Origin: a bacterium
GTDB lineage: Bacteria > Armatimonadota > Zipacnadia > Zipacnadales > UBA11051
Direction of reading: 5' to 3'
Length of the DNA: 64,000 nucleotides
Assembly (NCBI GenBank): GCA_030604405.1
Contig: JAUVVY010000022.1
Location: 1-64,000 of the forward strand
Positions 50,402-59,133 of the stretch are shown in pieces. Position numbers and translations under genes: made by a program. The notes under the pieces are model-generated. The model made no database searches and was not told the origin of the DNA. It saw nothing but the letters and a program-made list of their open reading frames with translations. How positions within the stretch are numbered: position 1 is the first letter of the stretch; the number at the start of each line of letters is the position of its first letter.

Positions 50402-51376
50402 CTATTCGCTGGTTTTGGCTATGGTGTCTTGCAGGCGGAGGATGAGGCGGTCCGCACCGGGAGCGCGGAAGATGGTGGTATAGTCGGTGAGTACGACGCG
50501 TGGCACGCCGGCCTCGTAGGCGCTGAGCAGGTTCTCCACTACCCTGTCCTGGGGCCGCGGTGAGGCGGCTATCCAGATGTGGCAGGGCTTGATGGTGGTT
50601 TTCTGCCCCCTGGAGGCGAGGTTATACAGCTCCTTGATTGCCTGCGCCGGTTCGGCTCCCCGTTCCTGCCACGGCACGTACAGGGCCAGGCCGTCCACAG
50701 CGGAACATTCGATTAACTGGCTCCAGTCGGCGGTGCCGGTGTTATCCTGAGTGGTATCGAGAGTGGGGCTGGGCATGACCAGCGAATGCAAGCGGGCGTC
50801 AACGGCCTGCACTGCAGCGGCCGCGGCCAGCACGAACATCACTATGCTGAAGCGGCGGAAGGTGTGGACCTGCTCATTGAGGTCGCGGGGCATCTGGTAG
50901 TTTTCAGCGGCGTAGAAGAGTCGCTGGCAGTACTCACAACGACAGGCCCAGGTGCCTCGGGAGTAGTAGAAGCTGGGTTCATCCCACAAGAAGCCATGCG
51001 CCTCAAGCATCCAGGCCGTCGTGCGCATCTGGGAGGCAAACCATTCGAGGAAACCGGGGTTGTTGGGGCACGCCTTGTAGCAGCGCCGGCCGCGGCTGTC
51101 AATCTGCAACTGCTCGCGGTGGGTGTCAACGTAAAGGCTGTCAATGGCCGGGTCCGGGTCAACCACCTTCCCATAGCCCCACGGCACGATGCACACTTCG
51201 AAACCGGCAGCGGCGGCAGACCTGACGAATGCAGCCACCTCCTCGGCGTGCCAGCGCATCTCGTTTTCGTAGCAGCCGACGAACAGCGATCTTATCCCGG
51301 TCTTGTAGAGCAGATCAATGTCCACACGCTCGAGTTCTTCCACGCCGCCAGCGATGCAGATGCCGACATCCATCAA
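50402..51376 (-). CDS. TIM-barrel glycosidase-like protein of unknown specificity
   Basis: 324 residues, weakly recognised as a hypothetical glycoside hydrolase. Repeating strand-like segments (RSLFVGCYENEMRWH, FEVCIVPWGYGK, HGFLWDEPSFYY) fit a beta/alpha barrel, and the Asp-Glu in LWDEPSFYY sits where a catalytic pair is expected. ACRCEYCQRLF follows, a Cys pair typical of such barrels (CxCxxC). The middle region has a hydrophobic stretch FSIVMFVLAAAAAVQAV. No signal peptide. It sits upstream of the pseudopilin gene on the same strand but separated by repeats. Confidence 0.6.
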   Translation of the reverse strand: MMDVGICIAGGVEELERVDIDLLYKTGIRSLFVGCYENEMRWHAEEVAAFVRSAAAAGFEVCIVPWGYGKVVDPDPAIDSLYVDTHREQLQIDSRGRRCYKACPNNPGFLEWFASQMRTTAWMLEAHGFLWDEPSFYYSRGTWACRCEYCQRLFYAAENYQMPRDLNEQVHTFRRFSIVMFVLAAAAAVQAVDARLHSLVMPSPTLDTTQDNTGTADWSQLIECSAVDGLALYVPWQERGAEPAQAIKELYNLASRGQKTTIKPCHIWIAASPRPQDRVVENLLSAYEAGVPRVVLTDYTTIFRAPGADRLILRLQDTIAKTSE

Positions 51377-51420
51377 AAACCCGTGCCTCCCGTGCTACGG
51401 CATTGTTGCCATGTGCATAG

Positions 51421-52203
51421 CTATTGTGGCTTACGGCCCACAACGACAAAGGATGTGCCTAGCGGCAAGTTGATGTAGCGTGTCAGCCACATCTCTATTC
51501 TCAACAGCGTAATCAGAGCGTTATTCAACAGGGGCGGCAGTATTCTCAAATCGGTTTTCGGCTCGTCCGGCTGTTTGGTGCGGAGCCGCTGCAACATGCG
51601 AAAGGTGAATATCATGGGGAACACGAAACTGACTGCAGAAGAGAACTTCTCTATGCGATAGCCGGCTTCCTGTAATTTGCCGATAATTTCCCTGCGCGTG
51701 TATCGGCGCAGATGCGCCAGCGCCTCATCGTGTTCGCTCCACAGGCAGGGATGTGCAGGCACAGTCATTACCAGGATTCCACCCGGGCGCAAAGCGCGAT
51801 AGGTGTCCTGCAGGGCCGCACTGTCATCAGGAATATGCTCCAGCACGTCGCAACTTGTGACGACATCGAGAGAATTGTCGGCGTAGCTCAACTCTTCCAC
51901 GCGGCTACAGGCTAGATTGCTGAAGCTGCGCTTGCGGCAGTATTGAAGCGCGGACCAGGCGGCATCGCAGCCGTGAACCTCGCCCAGGTCGGTGACGGCC
52001 TTCATGGTGCCGCCGGTGCCGCAGCCGGCGTCGAGGATGCGCAGATCGGCGTTGTTGTCACGGCGGACGGCGTACGTGTCTATGAGTTGCCAGACGAGTC
52101 GCCGGCGGCCCACAAACCACCAATAGGCGTCTTCGAGGCGGTACAACTCATCGAACTCTCTAGGGTGCATCTGGCGAGTGGCGTCGCTGTCTCTGGTGGG
52201 CAT
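51421..52203 (-). CDS. Class I SAM-dependent methyltransferase
   Basis: 260 residues. The SAM-binding motif is ILDAGCGTGGTMKAV (post I acidic residue in GCDAAW), with motif II-like LDVVTSCDVLEHIPDD and a later RPGGILVMTVPA. The C-terminus is hydrophobic and aromatic (FVFPMIFTFRMLQRL), possibly membrane-associated, as in methyltransferases of polyprenyl or lipid-linked substrates. Substrate unknown. It is divergent from lexA, with 107 bases between the two starts, in which the lexA promoter and SOS box lie. Confidence 0.88.
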   Translation of the reverse strand: MPTRDSDATRQMHPREFDELYRLEDAYWWFVGRRRLVWQLIDTYAVRRDNNADLRILDAGCGTGGTMKAVTDLGEVHGCDAAWSALQYCRKRSFSNLACSRVEELSYADNSLDVVTSCDVLEHIPDDSAALQDTYRALRPGGILVMTVPAHPCLWSEHDEALAHLRRYTRREIIGKLQEAGYRIEKFSSAVSFVFPMIFTFRMLQRLRTKQPDEPKTDLRILPPLLNNALITLLRIEMWLTRYINLPLGTSFVVVGRKPQ

Positions 52204-52227
52204 TAGTCCGATTAAGACCCTTTTTGT

Positions 52228-52241
52228 CGAACTTATGTTTG
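52228..52241 (+). promoter_or_regulatory. Candidate LexA (SOS) box
   Basis: CGAACTTATGTTTG matches the Gram-positive-type SOS box CGAAC-N4-GTTCG at 9 of 10 fixed positions, with T for C in the right half. It overlaps the -35 hexamer of the lexA promoter by three bases, the expected place for autorepression. Confidence 0.65.
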
Positions 52242-52267
52242 CAATTTTGTGTCTGCTATGCTATAGT
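52239..52267 (+). promoter_or_regulatory. Promoter of lexA
   Basis: TTGCAA at 52239-52244 and TATAGT at 52262-52267 are separated by exactly 17 bases. It lies 44 bases before the lexA start and overlaps the SOS box. Confidence 0.65.
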
Positions 52268-52310
52268 ACAGGTGTTCGCAGCAGCGAGCCTCAGGATGGA
52301 GGGTGATACC

Positions 52311-52934
52311 ATGGTCAAGAAAGCGCTTACACCGCGCCGCCAGCAGATCTTGAATTTCATAATACAGCATATTCGGGAGAACGGCTACCCGCCGACGGTG
52401 CGGGAAATCGGCCAGGATGTTGGCCTGTCTTCCAGCTCCTCAGTGCACTTTCACCTCAAGGCCCTGGAAAGGGCCGGCCATCTGGAACGCGACGGTTCGC
52501 TGACGCGCGCGATCCGCCCCAGTGCGCCGAGACAAGAGGCGCCCGAGGTGCGCCCGGCAGGTCGCCACATCCCACTGGTCGGACGAGTGGCTGCCGGCGA
52601 GCCTATACTTGCCACCGAAAACATCGAAGAGCTGTTGCCCATGCCCGATAATCTGTTTACCGGCAAAGACCTTTTCATGCTTGAAGTAAAGGGCAATAGC
52701 ATGATCAACGCCGGCATTCTGGACGGCGATTATGTGATCGTGCGCTGTCAGGACACCGCCGAAAACGGCGATATTGTAGTCGCGCTGCTCGAGGACGAAG
52801 CAACCGTAAAAAGATTCTACAAGCATTCCGACCACGTCGAGCTGCGGCCGGAGAACGACCAGATGCAACCGATCCAGGTCTCTGACGTGCAGATCGTCGG
52901 CCGCGTCTGCGGCGTCTTGCGCCGGCTAGCCTGA
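52311..52934 (+). CDS. lexA: LexA repressor
   Basis: 207 residues from ATG, with GGAGGG seven bases upstream; an ATG five codons earlier is less likely. N-terminal winged helix (TPRRQQILNFI, YPPTVREIGQDVGLSS), then the autocleavage site A95-G96 in VAAGEP and the catalytic dyad S130 (GNSMINAGILDGD) and K167 (EDEATVKRFY). Represses DNA damage genes until RecA filaments trigger cleavage. dprA and comM in the same window belong to DNA uptake and recombination but show no matching SOS box. Convergent with the phosphatase gene, with three bases between the stops. Confidence 0.96.
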   Translation: MVKKALTPRRQQILNFIIQHIRENGYPPTVREIGQDVGLSSSSSVHFHLKALERAGHLERDGSLTRAIRPSAPRQEAPEVRPAGRHIPLVGRVAAGEPILATENIEELLPMPDNLFTGKDLFMLEVKGNSMINAGILDGDYVIVRCQDTAENGDIVVALLEDEATVKRFYKHSDHVELRPENDQMQPIQVSDVQIVGRVCGVLRRLA

Positions 52935-52937
52935 TTT

Positions 52938-54236
52938 TCAATCATCGCTTGTCTCCGGGCGCTGCCTGCGGAGCACGATTAGCGTTGCGTCGTCGTTGTG
53001 GCGAGCGACAGAGAAGGCCTCGTGGGCGGCGATGATGCTCTGGGCGATAGTCGCGGCGTCCTCATCTATCGCCGCTTCGACAGCCTGCAGAACCCCCGAC
53101 GTCCCCCATTCTTCTCGATTCTTGTTTCGCACGTCCGAGATTCCGTCCGTATAGAAGACCACGATGTCGCCACGTTCCAAGTGCTCGGTCACCATCTCGT
53201 AATCGGGGTCTTCGATGGCTCCGATGAGAATCCCGCCCGAGCTTAATTCCACGACGTTTTCAACATCACCAGCGCGGATCAACAAAGGAGGAAGATGGCC
53301 GCAGTTGACGAACTCAATCTTACCAGTGGCAATCTCGATGGTGGCGATGAACAGGGCCGCGTAGCAGTCAGGCTGCAGGGCCGGGTAGATGCCTCGGTTG
53401 ATACGCAGCGCCATCTCCGCGAGGGAGAGGCCTTCGTGGACGGCGGCGACGAGGTGGGAATTGAGGGCCGACAGATGCACCAGGCCATAGACGCTTTTAC
53501 CGGCCATGTCAGCCAGGACTACGAGCAAGCGCCCTTCGTCGAGGATGCGGATGCTGTAAAGATCGCCGCCGACATAGCGCGCGGGCCGGAACGTCAGAGA
53601 AATGTCTAATTCGGGGACCTCGGGGACCTGGTCGGGCAGCATCGCGGACTGCAGCCGCCGCGCCAGCCGCAGCTCATGATCTATTTCGATATTGAGTGCG
53701 CGTTCGGAGTCACGGGCCCGGACCAGATAGCCGGTTATAACGGCCACCAGCAGCAGCAGCGGCACGCGCGTGAAGGATAACTCAGTGGCCAGCACCCACC
53801 AGTCGTAGCCGGTGGTGATGCGGTCAACTGCAAAGCTCAACAGGATGGCCAACACGGCAGTGATGATGGCGCCTCCACGGCGGTACCAGATAGCGCCTGT
53901 GATCACTACGACATAGTAGATTTGAGAAAGATCGCGCCAGCTTTCTGAGAATGTCACCGTGATCGCGGTGACCAACATCAGGTCAATGAGCAGAGCCACC
54001 GGCCGGTAGGGATGCATGCTGTAGTTGCCGAAAAACAACGTGGCCAGCAGGAATGTGAATAGTATGCCGATTATCAGCATCGCCTGCATGAATGGGGGAG
54101 CATTGAGAAGCCCTCGGGTTTCAGGGGGGACCACGAGAAGCGCAATGATGACCGCTGCGCGTATCAGCGCCACAATGATGTCGGTATCTTCGACCCGCTG
54201 TCGTGCTTCAATTGGACGCCGAAAGTCTGCCGACAA
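52938..54236 (-). CDS. Membrane PP2C-type (SpoIIE/RsbU-like) serine phosphatase
   Basis: 432 residues from TTG, with AAGGAGG eight bases upstream; the frame is open further but that part is not conserved. Four to six hydrophobic helices (residues about 20-170) precede a short coil (HELRLARRLQSAMLPDQVPE, the linker typical of RsbU-like enzymes) and the SpoIIE phosphatase domain with GGDLYSI, LVVLADMAGKSVYGL, NCGHLPPLL, GILIGAIED, FYTDGISD and HNDDATLIVL; most metal ligands are present. It dephosphorylates an anti-sigma antagonist or a similar partner. No anti-sigma gene adjoins. Confidence 0.9.
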   Translation of the reverse strand: MSADFRRPIEARQRVEDTDIIVALIRAAVIIALLVVPPETRGLLNAPPFMQAMLIIGILFTFLLATLFFGNYSMHPYRPVALLIDLMLVTAITVTFSESWRDLSQIYYVVVITGAIWYRRGGAIITAVLAILLSFAVDRITTGYDWWVLATELSFTRVPLLLLVAVITGYLVRARDSERALNIEIDHELRLARRLQSAMLPDQVPEVPELDISLTFRPARYVGGDLYSIRILDEGRLLVVLADMAGKSVYGLVHLSALNSHLVAAVHEGLSLAEMALRINRGIYPALQPDCYAALFIATIEIATGKIEFVNCGHLPPLLIRAGDVENVVELSSGGILIGAIEDPDYEMVTEHLERGDIVVFYTDGISDVRNKNREEWGTSGVLQAVEAAIDEDAATIAQSIIAAHEAFSVARHNDDATLIVLRRQRPETSDD

Positions 54237-54361
54237 AAAGCTCACCTCCTTAAGCGTCGGTTGGTGCAATAGGCCGGCCCTGTCCCTGAGCCATATTCGA
54301 CGCGGCGTCTGCATGCACCTGCCGCATGCTACGGGCCTGATGCCGGCAATGGGGTAAGAGT

Positions 54362-55030
54362 ATGACGCATGATGAGAATGCTGGGCATGACAAGTACCTC
54401 AACCTCCGCCGTCGGATGGTGGAAGAGCAGCTCATCCACCGCGGTATCAAAGACCCGCGAGTGCTGGCGGCGATGGTAGAGGTGCCCAGGCACGAATTCA
54501 TGCCCCCCGATCGGCGTGGCGACGCCCACTACGACGGCGCGGTGCCGATCGGTGAGGGGCAGACCATCTCTCAGCCGTACATGGTAGCACTGATGGTGGA
54601 GCTCCTGGAAGTGACGCCGACAGACAAAGTGCTTGAGGTGGGGGCCGGCTCCGGTTACCAGGCGGCGGTACTCGGGCAACTGGGCGCCGAGGTCTATGCA
54701 ATCGAGCTGATACCGACTTTGGCCGGCCGGGCAGAGGCGACACTGCGGCGACTGGGCTACGAGAATGTGTACATAGTCGTGGGTGACGGCAGCAAAGGCT
54801 ATCCCGAGGCAGCGCCCTACGACTGCATCATCGTGGCCGCCGCCGCTCCTGACATATCGCCGGCGTGGGTGGAGCAGCTCAACGAAGGTGGGCGGATAGT
54901 GGCACCGGTAGGCAGCCTGCACAGCCAGGTCTGTACCGTGGCGGAAAAACAAGACGACAGCCTGCAGACTGTGCGCAGCATCGGCTGTGTGTTCGTGCCC
55001 CTGCTAGGGCAATACGGCTGGGACGTATAG
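54362..55030 (+). CDS. pcm: Protein-L-isoaspartate O-methyltransferase
   Basis: 222 residues. Diagnostic blocks: RRRMVEEQLIHRGI, HEFMPPDRR, DGAVPIGEGQTISQPYMVALM, VLEVGAGSGYQAAVL (SAM motif I), and a late GGRIVAPVG. Methylates isoaspartyl residues to start protein repair. Start ATG follows GGGGTAAGAGT. It is divergent from the phosphatase gene upstream, with 125 bases between starts, and is followed by a PHP gene 92 bases later. Confidence 0.96.
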   Translation: MTHDENAGHDKYLNLRRRMVEEQLIHRGIKDPRVLAAMVEVPRHEFMPPDRRGDAHYDGAVPIGEGQTISQPYMVALMVELLEVTPTDKVLEVGAGSGYQAAVLGQLGAEVYAIELIPTLAGRAEATLRRLGYENVYIVVGDGSKGYPEAAPYDCIIVAAAAPDISPAWVEQLNEGGRIVAPVGSLHSQVCTVAEKQDDSLQTVRSIGCVFVPLLGQYGWDV

Positions 55031-55122
55031 GCATAACGCGCCGACCGACAAGGACTCTGTACCTGTTGGGAAGAAAGACTAGAGCTAGTTCGTTCGTTTA
55101 AGCGGGCCAAAGTGAATAGACG

Positions 55123-55893
55123 ATGAGCGCTTTTCCCTACGATGCCCACATTCACACTAATGTTTCCGAGGGGCGGGACAGCCTGCGCGAGATGATCCGC
55201 GCAGCCGAGGCCGCCCAACTACAACTGGCGGTGGTCGCCGATAGCTACGAGCTTGCCGGCGACGATCTACGCGACCGCGTCAGGGATATCGTGAAGGCCG
55301 ATGCCACCACCGGCGTGATGATCGTCCCTGCGATCGAGACAGCGATACTCGACTCAGCAGGCACCATCGCACTGAGCAAGGAGCTGGCAAGTTTGGCGCC
55401 GGTGGTTTATGCTCACTTCGGCGGCCGCACCCAGGGCATCGCCCATGACCCGCCGGCCAGCAAATACCGCTACCTGGCAAACATCTTTGAGGCCCTGCTG
55501 GGTGCGGTGAACGATCCGGTGATTACCGCGCTGGCACGCCCCTTCAACATCGGCCAGTTCCCCGCACCGATGGCGCCTTCGCAACTGCCGCGTTCCGGGC
55601 TGGATGAGCTGGCCGCGGCGATGTTTGAGTCCGAGGTCGCCTTTGAAATCACTAACCAGATGCACTGGTGGTTCCCGGAACTGTCGGTAGATGAATTCAC
55701 CCGCGAGTATGCCGGCCTGCTGTCGGTATTCTCCGCGCGCAACGTGAAGTTCCTCGTCAGCAGTGACGCGCGTTCGGCAGGTGCGGTCGGCAATCTCGAC
55801 TACGTGGTGCGGCTGATGAAAGAGGCCGGTGTGGAGAAATCACAGGTGATTGACCTGCCGCAGCTCATCCGCCGGAAAATGGGGCACAGCTAA
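55123..55893 (+). CDS. PHP-domain protein (2)
   Basis: 256 residues. The N-terminal DAHIHTNVSEGRDSLREM is the PHP HxH motif and VADSYELAG occupies the position of TDH (His replaced). Other ligands appear at PAIET, YAHFGG, FNIGQF and SSDARS, where the usual HP and DAH motifs are altered. Loss of several metal ligands suggests changed metal content or loss of hydrolase activity. Not a close paralogue of the PHP gene at 29.9 kb. Downstream of pcm on the same strand. Confidence 0.75.
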   Translation: MSAFPYDAHIHTNVSEGRDSLREMIRAAEAAQLQLAVVADSYELAGDDLRDRVRDIVKADATTGVMIVPAIETAILDSAGTIALSKELASLAPVVYAHFGGRTQGIAHDPPASKYRYLANIFEALLGAVNDPVITALARPFNIGQFPAPMAPSQLPRSGLDELAAAMFESEVAFEITNQMHWWFPELSVDEFTREYAGLLSVFSARNVKFLVSSDARSAGAVGNLDYVVRLMKEAGVEKSQVIDLPQLIRRKMGHS

Positions 55894-55950
55894 ACACTCG
55901 GCTCAGACTTCGCTGCACCGATAGTAGTGTTTCCCTCAGCGTCGGCAACC

Positions 55951-56439
55951 TCAACTCCCGAACAGCTTTGCCACCAGTTCGGCGATATCCTTGCCGTATG
56001 CCTCAGCCTGGCTCAGGGCTTCGTCGTCCGGGTCTCCGACGGCGATAGCGCCGTAATGATTGGCGCTGGAACTGCCCTTGACGATCATACCGTGGATCAT
56101 CAGAGCTTTGAGGATGTCCAGCACTGTGGTCTCGTTGCCGCCGTGCGGCGCGCCTGAGGTGGTGAAGGCTCCACCGACTTTTCCCTCTAACTTGCCGAAG
56201 TGTACCACTGACTGGTCAATGAGGCTCTTCAGCTCAGCGGCGCAAGTGCCGAAATAGACCGGCGAGCCCATGATGATGCCATCCGGCTCCAGCATGTCGT
56301 CCGGGGTCGTTTGAGCGACCGGCTTCATCTCCACCTCTATGCCTGCGACACCGCGCGCCCCCTCGGCGACAGCTTCAGCCATCTTCTCGGTATTCCCCGT
56401 CTGAGAGTGATACACAATCAGTATGCTTGCCATAGCCAT
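55951..56439 (-). CDS. Flavodoxin-like (WrbA/NAD(P)H:quinone oxidoreductase type) protein
   Basis: About 162 residues from the ATG giving MAMASILIVYHSQTGNTEKM, placed after GGAAGGA; longer starts would overlap the upstream gene. The FMN phosphate loop is SQTGNT and the second FMN loop is PVYFGTCAAEL, with TSGAPHGGNETT for the isoalloxazine side; these match the flavodoxin/WrbA fold. Reduces quinones or acts as an electron carrier. The iron-sulfur flavoprotein-like gene ends 20 bases upstream on the same strand, so both are probably one transcript. Confidence 0.88.
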   Translation of the reverse strand: MAMASILIVYHSQTGNTEKMAEAVAEGARGVAGIEVEMKPVAQTTPDDMLEPDGIIMGSPVYFGTCAAELKSLIDQSVVHFGKLEGKVGGAFTTSGAPHGGNETTVLDILKALMIHGMIVKGSSSANHYGAIAVGDPDDEALSQAEAYGKDIAELVAKLFGS

Positions 56440-56458
56440 TGATCCTTCCATGTAGGAG

Positions 56459-57391
56459 TCACTCGTCTTCTGAAATGGGCCGGTATGCTTGCGGCTGCTT
56501 GACACCGATTACCTCATCTTCGAGGAATTGCTTCCACGTGGCATGGGTCCAGTAGGCGCTGGCCTCGGCCAGGGACTTCGCAGCCTCGGCAAATTCGCCG
56601 GCGTGGTAGAGGCTGACGGTGTTTTCAAATTCCTCTTGCGCCTTGCTCAGGTACTCTATGGCCTCGGGTTTCTGCAACACGCCGCTCTGAAGCGCCGTGG
56701 TCACGATCGAACTCTCGGCCAGCATCGTCCCGTCTGTCAGGTTATCTATGTAGGGCTCCGTCGGCGTCCAGTGTGCGTGCTCAGTGTAGTACGCGAAGCA
56801 CTCGGCATCATCCCACGACCGCCTGCCCTCGGCCTCATCCACCAGCGCTGCACGCCCCAGCGTCTCGCCAAGTGCCTCGGCCTCCTCCAGCGCTTTTTCG
56901 AAGAATGCAACATGGGCGGCGACGCCTCCGAGATATCGCGTACGCAGGCCGAAGAGCCACTTGCAGATTTCGGCTCTCGCCAGCCTGTGCATGCCCTGGT
57001 TGCTCGCGCAGGAGATAGAGGCGGCGGGCATGCCGTTGAGCTTGGCGCTCCACACAAAGGGATAGCACCGCTCAATCAGCAGCCGGGCGGATGCAGTCGG
57101 GCTCCAATTGTGCACGGGATCTGCGAGCACGATCCCGTTCGCCCTGGTGAGTAGTTGGAAGACTTGGCCCTTGCCATTGCGCCCCATGTCATCATCCAGG
57201 ACGCAGACATGCTCGTCACTGCGCACGCACGCAAAGCAGCTCGTGCAGGGACCGTAGGTGAAATCATGGGTGTGAAGAGAATCCGCCTCGACGCCTTCAA
57301 CGCTCTCAATGCCGCTAATGGCGCTCTGCAGAAGCTGTGCAGTGAAACCGTGCTTGCGTCCGCTGGTCAAGACGGCGAGGATTGTTGCCAT
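56459..57391 (-). CDS. Iron-sulfur flavoprotein-like NADPH-dependent FMN reductase-family protein
   Basis: 310 residues. Residues 1-190 form a flavodoxin-like domain: TSGRKHGFTAQLL, then GPCTSCFACVRSDEHVCVLD, a C-x2-C-x2-C-x8-C cluster as in archaeal and clostridial Isf proteins, and DPVHNWSPTASARLLIERC. The C-terminal 110 residues are helical, Glu/Ala-rich, and not part of the usual family. The cysteine cluster could bind [4Fe-4S]. Electron donor and acceptor unknown; the adjacent flavodoxin may be a partner. Confidence 0.82.
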   Translation of the reverse strand: MATILAVLTSGRKHGFTAQLLQSAISGIESVEGVEADSLHTHDFTYGPCTSCFACVRSDEHVCVLDDDMGRNGKGQVFQLLTRANGIVLADPVHNWSPTASARLLIERCYPFVWSAKLNGMPAASISCASNQGMHRLARAEICKWLFGLRTRYLGGVAAHVAFFEKALEEAEALGETLGRAALVDEAEGRRSWDDAECFAYYTEHAHWTPTEPYIDNLTDGTMLAESSIVTTALQSGVLQKPEAIEYLSKAQEEFENTVSLYHAGEFAEAAKSLAEASAYWTHATWKQFLEDEVIGVKQPQAYRPISEDE

Positions 57392-57400
57392 AAGAATCGC

Positions 57401-58933
57401 CTACCCCCAGAACTTACGGTCGAGGGAACGGTACTGCACGGCCTCAGCGATGTGGTGGACCTTGAGGTCTTCGGCGCCTTCGAGGTCGGCGATGGTGCGG
57501 GCGACTTTGAGGACGCGGTCGTGAGCGCGAGCCGAGAGCTGGAACTGGTCAATCGCCGAGCGCAACAGCGATGCGACTTCATCACTCAGCGGGCAGAAGT
57601 GCCGCAGGGCCTTGGTGTTCATCGCGGCGTTGTTGTGGAAGGGAGTGTCGTCAAAGCGCGCCTGCTGCATCTCGCGGGCGGCGATGACGCGCTCCTGCAC
57701 GCGGGTGGAGGGCTCGCCTGGCTCTTTGGCCATGACCTCCTCGGCGGCCAGCCGCGGCACCTCGACCTGGATGTCAATGCGGTCCTGGAGCGGGCCGCTG
57801 ATGCGTTTGAGATAGCGGGCGATGTGCCCGGGGCTACAGGTGCACTGGCGCGCCGTATCGCCACGGAAGCCGCAGGGGCAAGGATTCATGGCTGCAACGA
57901 GCTGGAAATTGGCCGGGAAGGTGAGGGCCATTTGCGCCCGCGCTATGGTGACGGTGCCGTCCTCCAACGGCTGGCGCAGCACCTCGAGGCTGGCGTGGCC
58001 GAACTCCGGCATCTCATCGAGAAAGAGCACGCCATTGTGAGCGAGACTGACCTCGCCGGGCCGGGGTATGCTGCCGCCTCCGACCAGACCCGCGGTGGAT
58101 ACGGTGTGGTGTGGCGCGCGGAAGGGTCTGGTGCGGATCAGGGCTGTCTTTTCCGGCATAAGCCCTGCAACGCTGTAGAGCTTGCTTACCTCAAGCGCCT
58201 CGTCAAAGCTCATTGGGGGGAGGATACTGGGCATGCGGCGGGCCAGCATCGTCTTGCCGGCCCCGGGCGGGCCGATCATCAGCATATTGTGCCCGCCGGC
58301 GGATGCGACTTCGAGTGCACGTTTGACGTGCTCCTGGCCCTTCACATCGCCCAGGTCAATGTCGTAATGGGCGGTTTGGGGGTCGAGTTCTTCTTCGGCG
58401 ACCGTGACCGGCTCGTGCAGAAAGCCCTCTTCCAACATGCGGACGGTGTCATAGAGGTTGTCGGCGGCATAGATCTCGAAGTCGCTGACGACGGCGGCTT
58501 CGGGGCCGTTTTGTGCCGGGACCAGCAGACGCACCTTGCCGTCGTCCTTGGTGCCGAGAGCGATGGGGAGTGCTCCTGAAACCGGGCGCACCAGGCCGTC
58601 TAATGCCAGCTCTCCAACCATGGCTGTCTCATCAATGCCATCGGCGCTCATCTGACCGCTGGCCAGAAGTACCGCGATGGCAATCGGCAGGTCGAAGGAG
58701 GGCCCCTCCTTGCGGATGTCTGCGGGGGCGAGGTTGACGGTAGTACGTTCCCTGGGGTAGCGGAAGCCGGAGTTGCGGATGGCCGAGCGGACGCGCTCGC
58801 GGCTTTCGCGGACCGCGGCATCAGGCAGCCCCACGAGGTTGAAGGCTTCCATGCCCCGGGTGATGTCAACTTCGATCTGCACGGGATGGGCGTCAACACC
58901 GATGAGCGTCGCGCTGTGGACTCTTGCCAACAT
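57401..58933 (-). CDS. comM: YifB/ComM-family Mg-chelatase-like AAA+ ATPase
   Basis: 510 residues, family length. N-terminal Lon-like domain (DAHPVQIEVDITRGMEAFNL, GLPDAAVRESRERV), then a Mg-chelatase-type AAA+ domain with Walker A MIGPPGAGKTML, Walker B GVLFLDEMPEF and APHHTVS, and a C-terminal domain that includes the Cys motif MNPCPCGFRGD. In Vibrio and others ComM is a hexameric branch-migration helicase for natural transformation. dprA, the RecA loader in the same process, is about 4 kb downstream on the same strand. Confidence 0.95.
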   Translation of the reverse strand: MLARVHSATLIGVDAHPVQIEVDITRGMEAFNLVGLPDAAVRESRERVRSAIRNSGFRYPRERTTVNLAPADIRKEGPSFDLPIAIAVLLASGQMSADGIDETAMVGELALDGLVRPVSGALPIALGTKDDGKVRLLVPAQNGPEAAVVSDFEIYAADNLYDTVRMLEEGFLHEPVTVAEEELDPQTAHYDIDLGDVKGQEHVKRALEVASAGGHNMLMIGPPGAGKTMLARRMPSILPPMSFDEALEVSKLYSVAGLMPEKTALIRTRPFRAPHHTVSTAGLVGGGSIPRPGEVSLAHNGVLFLDEMPEFGHASLEVLRQPLEDGTVTIARAQMALTFPANFQLVAAMNPCPCGFRGDTARQCTCSPGHIARYLKRISGPLQDRIDIQVEVPRLAAEEVMAKEPGEPSTRVQERVIAAREMQQARFDDTPFHNNAAMNTKALRHFCPLSDEVASLLRSAIDQFQLSARAHDRVLKVARTIADLEGAEDLKVHHIAEAVQYRSLDRKFWG

Positions 58934-59064
58934 AAGACCAATACCCCCTGTACTGGTGAGGGATAAGCATTTCTATATTGGACGACAAAGCACCCGACAC
59001 CTGCCACTGTTTGGGTCAAAAGACAATGCCGGCTTCTCCGAATGCCCGTGTGGATCAACGCAGC

Positions 59065-59096
59065 AAAAAAACAGCGGCGGAGGCATGGCCCCCGCC
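59065..59096 (-). terminator. Rho-independent terminator after the 127-residue membrane protein gene
   Basis: On the minus strand GGCGGGGGC and GCCTCCGCC form a nine-base stem with one mismatch and a three-base loop, followed by GCTG and seven T. It is 38 bases past the stop codon of the membrane protein gene. Transcription continuing into comM, further along the same strand, would need read-through or its own promoter. Confidence 0.8.
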
Positions 59097-59133
59097 TTCG
59101 AGAGAACGTCTCTGATGCAGGCCGCAGATTGAT

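Noticed and set aside
57155-58579. 474-codon open frame on the plus strand opposite comM
   Set aside because: comM has full-length family conservation on the minus strand; this frame has no family features.
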